Shown piece by piece: positions 26,080 to 34,683 of a DNA stretch of 64,000 nucleotides. Each line of letters opens with the position of its first letter. The stretch's first letter is position 1. Source of the stretch: an uncultured Mollicutes bacterium (lineage in GTDB: Bacteria; Bacillota_I; Bacilli_A; RFN20; CAG-826); contig UQFN01000005.1 in the NCBI GenBank assembly GCA_900540365.1, positions 53,204-117,203 of the forward strand, written 5' to 3'. A model generated the notes under the pieces. It ran no database searches, was not told where the DNA came from, and saw nothing but the letters and a program-made list of their open reading frames with translations. Position numbers and translations under genes: made by a program.

Positions 26080-26334
26080 TAAAATTACTTTTTATGTAAT
26101 TTGAACATAAGAAAATATTTTAAAGTTAATAACGATGCTTGTTTAAAATGTAATAAATGTTTTGAAGTTTGTCCTTTAAATAACATTTTGATGGTTAATG
26201 ATAAAATAACTTTTAAAGACAATTCTATGTTTTGCTTATCATGTATTAATCGTTGTCTAATAAATACAATAACATAAAAAAACAATAAAAATGGAGATTA
26301 TTTATGTCCAATAGGTCATTTTAAAACAAAATAA
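26080..26334 (+). pseudogene. Relic of a flavodoxin-ferredoxin (EFR1-type) gene
   Basis: Only the C-terminal part survives: KVNNDACLKCNKCFEVCPLN, then NSMFCLSCINRCLINTIT, a TAA in place of Tyr, then KNNKNGDYLCPIGHFKTK. It aligns residue for residue with the end of the intact gene at 61057-61815. The second cluster has lost its CP (now CL) and the flavodoxin half is absent, so it cannot be functional. Confidence 0.75.
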
Positions 26335-26419
26335 AATAATAATCTTAAACTTAATAAATTAATATAGATTACTTAAAAATAAAATTAAACTTTCTTTTTA
26401 AATCATATTTTATTTAAAT

Positions 26420-26462
26420 AAAAGTATGCAGTTCTAAGGTAAATACTTATTTTTTGCACATT
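26420..26462 (-). repeat. Dispersed TGCA-core motif, copy 3
   Basis: On the minus strand: CAAAAAATAAGTATTTACCT, then TAGAACTGCATACTTTTATT. It shares the AAAAATAAGTA and TTAGxxyTGCAxACTTTT blocks with the other copies, though the first block lies on the opposite side compared with the copy at 58103. Confidence 0.55.
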
Positions 26463-26498
26463 TTAATAAAATATCTTTAATTCTAAATTTCTTAATTA

Positions 26499-26527
26499 AT
26501 GACAACTTTTTAAAATAGTTTTATAAT
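26499..26527 (+). promoter_or_regulatory. Promoter of the AraC-type gene, leaderless spacing
   Basis: -35 ATGACA (26499-26504), a 17-base spacer, and -10 TATAAT (26522-26527). The ATG begins at 26534, six bases after the -10, so the predicted transcript starts at or next to the start codon and there is no Shine-Dalgarno. Confidence 0.65.
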
Positions 26528-26533
26528 AACTTT

Positions 26534-27354
26534 ATGAAAAAAGAAGCTGTTTTTTTAAACAATACATATTTATGTGGACATGAAATATTTTTTAATTTAA
26601 GTGAAATAAAGGAAGAATATCCTTTACACTTTCATGAGTTTTACGAATTGGAACTTTTAATTGAAGGTGAAGGATATGAAATTATTAACGGAATAAAATA
26701 TGATATTAAACCTAATACTTTATTTTTATTTCATCCAACCGATTATCATCAAATTATAGCTACTAAACCTTTAAAAATATTTAATGTTGCTTTTACTGAC
26801 TCTATAATTGATGAAAAAAATATTATTAACTTTCTTGATTACGATAATGGAATAGTTATTAATCTTTCCGAAAATAAATTAAAGCAAGTTCGTTCAACAA
26901 TTGAAATTATTAGAGACGTATTTTATGGAAATAGAAGTAACAAAGAATTAATTTTAACTCATTTAGTAAACGCTTTATTATTAATTATTATCGGATCACA
27001 CGAATTAAAAAATAATACCATAACTACTAAAAAAATGTTGATGTTTTAAAATATATCCAAAATAACTTTCAAAAAAATCCTTCATTAGAAGAATTAAGTC
27101 AATTTTGTGGATATCAAAAAAATTATTTTTGTGAATATTTTAAAAAGAATTTTAATACAACTTATAAAGAATATTTATCAAGTGTCAAAATTAATCATTC
27201 AAAGAAACTTTTAAAACTTACTAATAAATCTATTAAAGAAATTGCTACTGAATGTGGTTTTAATAGCGCTAATAATTTCATAAGAAAATTTAAAGAGACT
27301 TCTATTATTACTCCTAAAGAATATCGACAACTTTATTTAAAAACTATGAAATAA
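26534..27354 (+). pseudogene. AraC-family regulator, frameshifted between the two domains
   Basis: The first part (26534-27049) encodes a cupin sensor domain: HFHEFYELELLIEGEGYEI and FLFHPTDYHQI. It stops soon after an A7 run at 27029-27035. One extra A continues the frame to 27354 and gives a complete AraC DNA-binding domain: LEELSQFCGYQKNYFCEYFK and SIKEIATECGFNSANNFIRK, ending PKEYRQLYLKTMK. The restored protein is ~273 residues, normal for the family. It is convergent with the glycan region and overlaps the end of the 27344 gene by 11 bases; it would be a natural sugar-responsive activator of the adjacent alpha-galactosidase genes. It may be a real lesion or an assembly error. Confidence 0.8.
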
Positions 27355-28537
27355 ACTTTTCAAAATATATAGACTTGGAAATTAAAGAAGATAAGCCTTT
27401 ATTATTTTTATTTATTGTTAAAGTTAAAAGTGATATAACACCTAAAAATAAACTTAAAACCGATAAATGATAAGTTGAAATTGTAAAGACTCCTACTTCA
27501 ATTAAAGTAAAGTTCAAAGTATTAATTCCACCTAATATTAATAAAATAAACATTGAGATATAAAAATATTTAAATAACGAACAAATCATATTAACTAATA
27601 TAATTTTTAAACTATATTCTTTATAATTATTTAATCTAGCTAAAGATAAAATCAAATTAGATGGATTAACTTTATTTTTGTTAAATATAGGAAAAATACA
27701 TTCAAATATTATAAAAGAAATTAAAAAGGAAAATACTCCTGCATACATTTTATAACTATGAATAACTTCATATGTTTCATTATATAAATTAAAATTAATT
27801 TGATAATCTTTATATTTCAATAATAGATCTCCAGCGTTAGAATAAATCTCTTTAAAGTAATTATAGAATGACGCATCAACCTCTCTTAAAGTTGAATAAC
27901 TAACATCCATAACGTGATATTGAAATAAATATCGACAAATATCGACATTTAATCGTGGTAACTTATCATAATTATTATCAAAAGTAAAAAATTCTTTACC
28001 TTCTTCATTAATTTTTAAAACATTATTAACATAATAAACTTTTCCATCATAGCTAGTATTATAATTTACTAGAAGTTCATCATTAGTATCTACTTTATTT
28101 AATATAAAAGAAGTGTAAAAATAACCTAAAAAATCAGTTTCATAAGAATCAATTAAAAAATTTTCCATGAAATCTTTTTTAGTAGAATAACCATAATTAT
28201 CTAACTCCTCTTTATATATATCTCCATATTCTTCATAACACATTTTTATATTTTGAATTACGTAAACAAAATAAATACTATCTAAAGTAGATATATTATT
28301 AAATTCTTCATTATAAAAAAATAATTTACTGCTTGTACCTATTTCAAGCATATTATCTTTATAAGTAACATTATTAGTAAGAGCGTTTTGATAAGTCGAA
28401 TCGTTATTAACAATTGGCATTCCAACAGCAAAAACTAAGATTAAAGAACTTAAAAATAAAAAAATACTTTCTAATAAATTAGAAAATAAAATTCTTTTTT
28501 TACTTGCTTTTAATAAAGTCTCATTCATAAACTTCAT
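27344..28537 (-). CDS. Multi-pass membrane protein with large extracytoplasmic loop, unknown function
   Basis: 397 residues. One span lies near the N-terminus (~19-42), then ~220 mostly hydrophilic residues rich in Tyr, Asn and Asp that should face outward, then four spans in the C-terminal third (~265-385). I recognise no family. It overlaps the stop of the GH36 gene by 17 bases, so it is the last gene of the long glycan operon, and a role linked to sugar uptake or sensing is inferred from position only. An ATG three codons downstream is an equally possible start. Confidence 0.6.
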   Translation of the reverse strand: MKFMNETLLKASKKRILFSNLLESIFLFLSSLILVFAVGMPIVNNDSTYQNALTNNVTYKDNMLEIGTSSKLFFYNEEFNNISTLDSIYFVYVIQNIKMCYEEYGDIYKEELDNYGYSTKKDFMENFLIDSYETDFLGYFYTSFILNKVDTNDELLVNYNTSYDGKVYYVNNVLKINEEGKEFFTFDNNYDKLPRLNVDICRYLFQYHVMDVSYSTLREVDASFYNYFKEIYSNAGDLLLKYKDYQINFNLYNETYEVIHSYKMYAGVFSFLISFIIFECIFPIFNKNKVNPSNLILSLARLNNYKEYSLKIILVNMICSLFKYFYISMFILLILGGINTLNFTLIEVGVFTISTYHLSVLSLFLGVISLLTLTINKNNKGLSSLISKSIYFEKFIS

Positions 28538-30704
28538 CTAATTCTATTAATTGAGGAGTAAAAGAAGCCATTCCCATCGATAAATTAATTCCAATATTCA
28601 TATAAAAATCACCTCTATAAATACCTCCATTAAAAGAGTTTTTATAAAGTTTATTTTTATCTAATCCTTTTAATTTTAAATAACGTGAAAACCAATTGAC
28701 TTGCAAATAGTTCATAAAAAAGACTACTGCTTTAGATTTATTTTTTGCAACTAATTCAAAAGAAATAAAATTAGAATTAAAAGGTGCAATTAAAGAATAA
28801 TAATCTCCATTTTTAATTAAATCTTCATTATCTAAATATCTTTTATTAGAAATTATAATTTCATTTTCTTGAATAGGATCTAACTTAGTAATATCTAATT
28901 CATATCCAAATGTACCAAACATACTGATGGCGCTTTTTTCTTTAATAGAAAGATATTTTCGATTTGAAGTATGTGATCCAATAACGCAAAGTGGATAAAA
29001 TAAATATGTTGAATATTGAATAAAAGTTCTACTTATACCATCAGTTTCATCACTTGCCCAAATTTGAGGTGAATAAAATAACATCCCTAGATCGAAACGA
29101 CCTCCACCTCCTGAACAAGTTTCAAGTAATATTTTTGGATATCTATTTATAAAACGATTTAATAAATCATAAGTTCCTAAAATAAAACGATGATAAATCT
29201 CTCCATGATTTAAAGAGTTATTTGAATAAGGTTCTGTTAAAACACGGTTAAAATCCCATTTACAATAATCAATTTCATAATTATCAAAAATATTTGAAAT
29301 TTTCTTAAAAATATAATCAATAACTTCATTGTTAGTTAAATCCATAACTAATTGATGTCTAAAAGTCGTTAAATTAAGTTTATTATATCCTAAAGCGTAC
29401 TCAGGATGAGCTTTAAAAATCTTAGAATTAAAACTAATCATTTCTGGTTCGATCCGTAAGCCAAATTTAACATTTAATTGATGTGCGTAATTAATAACCG
29501 CTTTTAAATCAATTTTTTTATGATTAATTTCCCAATCTCCAAGTCCACCAGTATCATCATCTCGATTAATAAACCATCCATCATCTAAGACGACTAAATT
29601 TATTCCTAATTCACTTGCTTTTTTTATAAATTCAATAATTTTATTTGTATCAAATTTCATTTCAAAAGCTTCCCATGAATTTAATAAAATAGATTTATCA
29701 ATGTAAGTTTCTTTTCTAATTAAGTTTTCACGTATTAAATCATGGAACGTATTTGTTAAGTTATCTAGCCCATTTTCGCTATAAACTAATATAGCTTCAG
29801 GAGAAATAAACGTTTCCTCTTCATTTAAAGAGTAAAGAAAACTTTCATCATTAATACCAAAAATTACTCGAGTTGAGTTCATTTCAGTTCCATTAACTTC
29901 TAATTTAAAGTTACCACTATAAACTAAACCAAATCCAATTGCTTCTGTAGTATTATAATTTTTATTATTGTTAATTAAAATTGCCATTGGATTATGATAA
30001 AAAGATTTTCCATTAGTATTTGTTTCGATAACAATTGTATTATGTTTAATTTCTTGCTTTTCAATTAACCTATCAGTAGCATATGTTCCATGTAATGAAA
30101 TTAAATCATATTCATTAGTAGGTAAATCTATTGATAAAGAACATATTTTACTTATTTTAATCTTATGATTAGTTTTATTAATAATCTCGTTATGTCGAAT
30201 AATTACATTCTTATCTTTTAAAATTGAATAGAAAGTATTTAAATATATTTCATCTTTTCGATCTTTTAAAACAACTTTTAAAGTTTCGATATAACTATTA
30301 TTTTCTCTTATAAAAGGTAAATTAATAAAGGTAGGTTTTCCTTTATATATTTCATGACTTACATATCTAAAATCAGTTAAATCTACTTCATCAATATTTT
30401 TAATTTTAATAGCAGCGATACGTTTATCAAAAGTACCAAAACTAGGAATTTCCACTCTTGAAGCAATTCCAGAAAAATATTGATCATTAATAACTTCTTC
30501 CTTCTTATTAATATCAAAATAAGTATACTTATCTGCATACATATTATTAATAAATTCATAAGAATCTTTACTTAATTGATTAATTTTTTTGCCAAAATAA
30601 AGATTTACTAAAATATTTTCATGATTAACATAAAAAATATAAGAAATATCATTATTTTCGATAGTAAATGTTTTAGTTGTTTTATCAAATTTGATTAATT
30701 GCAT
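28521..30704 (-). CDS. GH36 alpha-galactosidase
   Basis: 727 residues, normal for bacterial GH36, with no signal peptide, so cytoplasmic. An N-terminal beta-supersandwich (~1-320) is followed by the TIM barrel: LVVLDDGWFINRDDD, then YCKWDFNR with nucleophile Asp484, and IWASDETDGISR with acid/base Asp552. CSGGGGRFDLG, a conserved GH36 loop, lies between. It hydrolyses alpha-1,6 and other alpha-galactosides such as melibiose or raffinose, or galactosyl branches of larger glycans. It follows the transporter ATPase gene after 19 bases, in one operon with GH31 and GH20 enzymes. Confidence 0.93.
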   Translation of the reverse strand: MQLIKFDKTTKTFTIENNDISYIFYVNHENILVNLYFGKKINQLSKDSYEFINNMYADKYTYFDINKKEEVINDQYFSGIASRVEIPSFGTFDKRIAAIKIKNIDEVDLTDFRYVSHEIYKGKPTFINLPFIRENNSYIETLKVVLKDRKDEIYLNTFYSILKDKNVIIRHNEIINKTNHKIKISKICSLSIDLPTNEYDLISLHGTYATDRLIEKQEIKHNTIVIETNTNGKSFYHNPMAILINNNKNYNTTEAIGFGLVYSGNFKLEVNGTEMNSTRVIFGINDESFLYSLNEEETFISPEAILVYSENGLDNLTNTFHDLIRENLIRKETYIDKSILLNSWEAFEMKFDTNKIIEFIKKASELGINLVVLDDGWFINRDDDTGGLGDWEINHKKIDLKAVINYAHQLNVKFGLRIEPEMISFNSKIFKAHPEYALGYNKLNLTTFRHQLVMDLTNNEVIDYIFKKISNIFDNYEIDYCKWDFNRVLTEPYSNNSLNHGEIYHRFILGTYDLLNRFINRYPKILLETCSGGGGRFDLGMLFYSPQIWASDETDGISRTFIQYSTYLFYPLCVIGSHTSNRKYLSIKEKSAISMFGTFGYELDITKLDPIQENEIIISNKRYLDNEDLIKNGDYYSLIAPFNSNFISFELVAKNKSKAVVFFMNYLQVNWFSRYLKLKGLDKNKLYKNSFNGGIYRGDFYMNIGINLSMGMASFTPQLIELDEVYE

Positions 30705-30723
30705 AAATTTATCTTAATAATAA

Positions 30724-32607
30724 TTAAACTAACAAGCAATCATCAATTGTATCAAATAAATGAATTTTTTCTAAATTGAAGAAAACATTAACATTTTCAT
30801 TTTCTTTAATATCATTATTAGCACTTGTTTTTAAAATAAAGTCTTTATTATTTATTAATGTATGTAAGAAATATTCATGTCCTAATAATTCTGGGATTGT
30901 AATTGTGACGTTAATTAAATCACTTTTAACAACACTAGGTTCAATGACGCTATTTTCTACATAAACATCTTCAGGTCTAATTCCAAGTTTAACTTGATAC
31001 ACATTATCTTGTAGCATTTTTTCATATTTTTCTTTTTTGACTTTTGCTACTTTTAATTGTTCTTCGTACATGTTCTTACACAAATTCATTTCAAATTCAT
31101 CAAGTTTAACATCGTTAAATGGATCTAAACTATTTCCAGCTTCATCATGATTTACATGATAACCTTTCTTTAAGAAATTTAATCTTACTGCCGCTCTTTT
31201 TACATTTAACTCTTTTTCAATTTCTTCGTTTAAACCATTTTCGATAAAGTTATTAACTTCATTTAATTTCTCTAAAATCTTATTTCTTAATCTTAATTTA
31301 AAATCTTCTTTGATTGATATTTTTGTATTTTCATCAATCTTAACTTCATTATTTTCAATAGTTGCATTTAAAATATTCATTGAAGGACTACCAATAAAGG
31401 TTGCAACAAAAATATTTTTAGGATTATTATAAATTTCTTTAGGTGTTCCGATTTGTTGAGTAACACCTTTATTCATAATGACAATTCGATCAGCCATAGT
31501 CATTGCTTCGGTTTGATCGTGAGTAACATAAATTGTTGTAGCATTAATTGTTTTATGAATACGAATAATTTCACTTCTCATTGAAACACGGAGTTTAGCA
31601 TCTAAGTTAGAAAGTGGTTCATCCATTAAAAATAATTTAGCTCTTTTACAAATTGCTCTACCTAAAGCAACTCTTTGACGTTGTCCACCAGATAAAGCTC
31701 TAGGTTTACGATCTAAATATTCTTCAATTTGTAAAATTTTAGCAGCTTCATGAACTCTTTCATCAATTTCTTCTTTTGTAAGTTTTTTCTCAATAATTTT
31801 TAAGACTTTATGAGATTTAGTAAATTCTAATTCTTTATTAAGTTGATCGATTTCACTATTTAAATCTTTAATTTCTAAATTCTTAGCATAAATTTTATCT
31901 TTTAAATTAAATGCTTTTTCTTGATAAATATGTTTTATTTTTGAAGAAACAAAGTTATCTTTACTAAATTTATTAGATTTTTCTAATAAATTGTTTATTT
32001 TAGTTGTTAAAAGATTTTCATCGATTGTATTTAGTTTATTTATACGTGTTTGTAAAGCTTTAATTTGATTTTCTAAATCTTTAACACGGTTTGAATCAAC
32101 TTCATATATAGGATTTTTATTTTCATCAAGTGCAACAACTTCACTTGGTTTAATACGCATACTAAATGCCATATTATCATAAACGGTCATGTGTGGGTAA
32201 AGAGCATAACTTTGGAAAACCATTGCTATATTTCTATCTTTAGGAGGAAGAGAATTTGCATAACGTCCATCAATAAATAAATTACCACTTGTAATTTCTT
32301 CTAGACCAGCAATCATACGTAAATTAGTAGATTTTCCACATCCAGAAGGTCCAACAAAAACAACGAATTCATTCTTTTTGATGTCCAAATTAAAATCATA
32401 GACTGCTTGAACTAAATTATCATAAATCTTATTAATATTTTGAATAGAAATATAGCAATCGGGATTAGCCTTTTTATCTTTTGATCTATTTGCTAATTCT
32501 ATCGAAACAACACGGTTATAATTAATAACTCGTCTTTCATATTCTTCTTTTTCTAAACGTTTCTTTTCTTTTTTCTCATGAAGTCTTTCTTTAAAATTTT
32601 TACCCAT
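30724..32607 (-). CDS. UgpC/MsmX-type sugar ABC transporter ATPase with long insertions
   Basis: 627 residues, against about 370 for MsmX/UgpC. A basic, coiled N-terminal tail (1-50) precedes Walker [10 protein letters not shown] (86-94) and the Q-loop [13 protein letters not shown] (Gln132). An extra ~120-residue Lys/Glu coiled coil (~153-277) follows before [13 protein letters not shown] (305-317) and Walker B FLMDEP (Glu330). The regulatory C-terminal domain carries a second ~100-residue charged insertion before GIRPEDV. The insert in the helical subdomain resembles the enlarged UgpC proteins of mycoplasmas. It should energise the two permeases at 42225-44160, which lack another ATPase nearby. 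All catalytic motifs are intact. Confidence 0.92.
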   Translation of the reverse strand: MGKNFKERLHEKKEKKRLEKEEYERRVINYNRVVSIELANRSKDKKANPDCYISIQNINKIYDNLVQAVYDFNLDIKKNEFVVFVGPSGCGKSTNLRMIAGLEEITSGNLFIDGRYANSLPPKDRNIAMVFQSYALYPHMTVYDNMAFSMRIKPSEVVALDENKNPIYEVDSNRVKDLENQIKALQTRINKLNTIDENLLTTKINNLLEKSNKFSKDNFVSSKIKHIYQEKAFNLKDKIYAKNLEIKDLNSEIDQLNKELEFTKSHKVLKIIEKKLTKEEIDERVHEAAKILQIEEYLDRKPRALSGGQRQRVALGRAICKRAKLFLMDEPLSNLDAKLRVSMRSEIIRIHKTINATTIYVTHDQTEAMTMADRIVIMNKGVTQQIGTPKEIYNNPKNIFVATFIGSPSMNILNATIENNEVKIDENTKISIKEDFKLRLRNKILEKLNEVNNFIENGLNEEIEKELNVKRAAVRLNFLKKGYHVNHDEAGNSLDPFNDVKLDEFEMNLCKNMYEEQLKVAKVKKEKYEKMLQDNVYQVKLGIRPEDVYVENSVIEPSVVKSDLINVTITIPELLGHEYFLHTLINNKDFILKTSANNDIKENENVNVFFNLEKIHLFDTIDDCLLV

Positions 32608-32692
32608 AATAGTACTCCTATTTTAATTATAATAAGATAAGTCCTAAATCTTAAATTATTATTATAATTAAGTAACTTTTTTGTATAAAATA

Positions 32693-33379
32693 TTAATTTT
32701 TTTCTACTTTAAATTCTTGTAAATATCTTTTTGTTATTTGTAAAGGTCTAGTAATTGCTCCACCAATAACAACATATTCAATTCCTAAATCTAAAACACT
32801 TTTTAAAGTAGATGGTGAATCAATTCCACCTTCTACTATTAATATAGATTTAGTTAATTTATATTTAATATTTTTTATAAATTCTAAGTCTGGAATCTTT
32901 ATTCCTTTAGTTTTTGATGTATAACTTCTTAAAGTAGTTGAAACATAATCAAAACCTAAATTTTCTGCATTTAAGATTTCTTCTTCAGTTGCACAATCTG
33001 CCATAATTAATTTATTAGAATGTGTTTTAATAAATTTAACTAAATCTTCAAGTTTTTCATCATTAGGTCTTTTTCTTAATGTCGCATCAAGTGCGATAAC
33101 ATCGCATTTTGAACGAATTAATTTTTTAACTTCTTTTAAAGTTGAAGTAATATATACTTCACTATCTTTATAATCTTTTTTAATAATTCCTATGATTGGT
33201 AATGCACCATTAATTTTACGATAAATACCATTAATATCTTTAATAGTGTTAGCTCTAATTCCATTTGCACCAGCTAAAAAAGCAGCATAAGCAAATTTTT
33301 TAATGCTATCTCCACCATACATTGGTTCGCCTTTTAAGGCTTGACAAGAAACAATTAAACCTTTATTTAACTTTTTCAT
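32693..33379 (-). CDS. nanE: N-acetylmannosamine-6-phosphate 2-epimerase
   Basis: 228 residues, the usual NanE length. Family marks are LIVSCQALKGEPMYG at the N-terminus, GANGIRANT, PIIGIIKKDY, DVIALDATLRKRP and VEGGIDSPSTL near the end, on a TIM barrel. It converts ManNAc-6-P to GlcNAc-6-P in the cytoplasm. Its ATG overlaps the stop of the Gfo/Idh gene (ATGA). No sialic acid lyase is in the window, so its ManNAc may come from another glycan; the ROK kinase in the same operon could supply the phosphorylated sugar. Confidence 0.93.
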   Translation of the reverse strand: MKKLNKGLIVSCQALKGEPMYGGDSIKKFAYAAFLAGANGIRANTIKDINGIYRKINGALPIIGIIKKDYKDSEVYITSTLKEVKKLIRSKCDVIALDATLRKRPNDEKLEDLVKFIKTHSNKLIMADCATEEEILNAENLGFDYVSTTLRSYTSKTKGIKIPDLEFIKNIKYKLTKSILIVEGGIDSPSTLKSVLDLGIEYVVIGGAITRPLQITKRYLQEFKVEKN

Positions 33380-34671
33380 AAAATCTCAAGCTTCTTATTC
33401 TCTAAAATACGAACTGTTTTACGTTTTTTATCACTTAAATCAGCAGCCATTCCTACTAAATGTCCATCAATTGAAGTATCAATACTAGTTTGAGATAAGC
33501 TCATTTTCCCAGTTCTTACATAATCAATAAAGTCTTCAACTAATCTTAAATCACCGCCGCCATGACCTTTACCAACATCACCTAAATAAATTGTTTTAGT
33601 GGTACGAGAAAATTTTTCTTTGACATATTTTCTAACAGTAATTCGACTATATTCAAATGTTCCAAAAATTTCACCTTTAGTTAAAATTACATGAATTGTT
33701 CTACAAGGATAAGAAGCTCCTCCTACCATATTTAAACTCATAGTAACTCCATTTGAAAATACTACATTGCTCATTTGATGATCGACTAAATCTTGAGGCC
33801 CACTAAATGCGCATAATCCTAAACTTGGAGATTCTTTAAAAACTTTTATTTTGTCATCTACTGTTACTTCATCAAATCTTTTTCCTTCAACAGCATTATT
33901 AAAGACAATTGCATCTTGAGCAGTATTTAATAAATACCAATAGCAAGAATATTGACAAGTTGTTTTATGAGGACAATCCATACATTTTTCAGTTGCATCT
34001 TTTGGTTTATTTTGTGGAATAAATTGTGTTCTTTCCCCGAAAGAAGATACATATACAGGAGTAGCTTGATTGTTAAACCAGCACATTAAATCAGTATCAT
34101 GGCAACATTTAGCCATAATCATTGGAGAACCGCATTCTTTTTCGCTTCTCCATTTACCTCTAACATAACTTGACATCATATGTGGTAAATAAACATGTTC
34201 TGCCATTTCAATAGTAACTAAATCGCCAAGTTCCTTACTTTCAATAATTTTTTTAATTCTTAAATAAAATGGCGTATAACGTAAAACATGACATACCATT
34301 AATTTGCGATTATATTTTTTAGATTCATCCATTAAAGCAATTAATTCTTTTGGATTATTTGTAATAGGTTTTTCAAGTAATACATCATAACCTAATTTAA
34401 ATAAAGGCATAGTTGTTTCAATATGATATTGATCCATAAAACAATTAATGACTGCATCAGCTTTTTTTACATGGTTATTTAACCATTCATCAAAAGTATT
34501 AAAACAATCTTCATCGTTTAAATGATAAAAATTCTTTGCCCATTCTAAGGCTGTTTTGTTACTATCAACAATTTGAACAACCTTCATTTTTTGAGGTTTA
34601 TTAATAGCAAGTTCTCCATAACAATTACCTCTATTTCCAACTCCAAAAATACATACTTTAACTGTTTTCAT
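33376..34671 (-). CDS. Gfo/Idh/MocA-family oxidoreductase
   Basis: 431 residues. The NAD(P) loop VCIFGVGNRGNCYGE is followed by LLEKPITN (catalytic Lys of the EKP motif) and a C-terminal Gfo/Idh domain. A Cys cluster KCMDCPHKTTCQYSCYW lies at ~220-240; related Gfo/Idh proteins carry a similar CxxC...C motif, perhaps a metal site. Members oxidise or reduce sugars and sugar derivatives, and some hydrolyse glycosides by an NAD-dependent elimination. It is co-transcribed with nanE and GH31, so it probably acts on a sugar freed by these enzymes. Substrate unknown. Confidence 0.88.
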   Translation of the reverse strand: MKTVKVCIFGVGNRGNCYGELAINKPQKMKVVQIVDSNKTALEWAKNFYHLNDEDCFNTFDEWLNNHVKKADAVINCFMDQYHIETTMPLFKLGYDVLLEKPITNNPKELIALMDESKKYNRKLMVCHVLRYTPFYLRIKKIIESKELGDLVTIEMAEHVYLPHMMSSYVRGKWRSEKECGSPMIMAKCCHDTDLMCWFNNQATPVYVSSFGERTQFIPQNKPKDATEKCMDCPHKTTCQYSCYWYLLNTAQDAIVFNNAVEGKRFDEVTVDDKIKVFKESPSLGLCAFSGPQDLVDHQMSNVVFSNGVTMSLNMVGGASYPCRTIHVILTKGEIFGTFEYSRITVRKYVKEKFSRTTKTIYLGDVGKGHGGGDLRLVEDFIDYVRTGKMSLSQTSIDTSIDGHLVGMAADLSDKKRKTVRILENKKLEIL

Positions 34672-34683
34672 AATTTACTCCTT

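Noticed and set aside
32693..33379. nanE taken as evidence for sialic acid catabolism
   Set aside because: No sialidase, NanA lyase or sialic acid transporter is in the window; ManNAc from another source is equally possible.
33376..34671. Cys cluster in the Gfo/Idh protein as a novel metal site
   Set aside because: Related Gfo/Idh proteins carry a comparable CxxC...C segment, so it is a family trait rather than a novelty.
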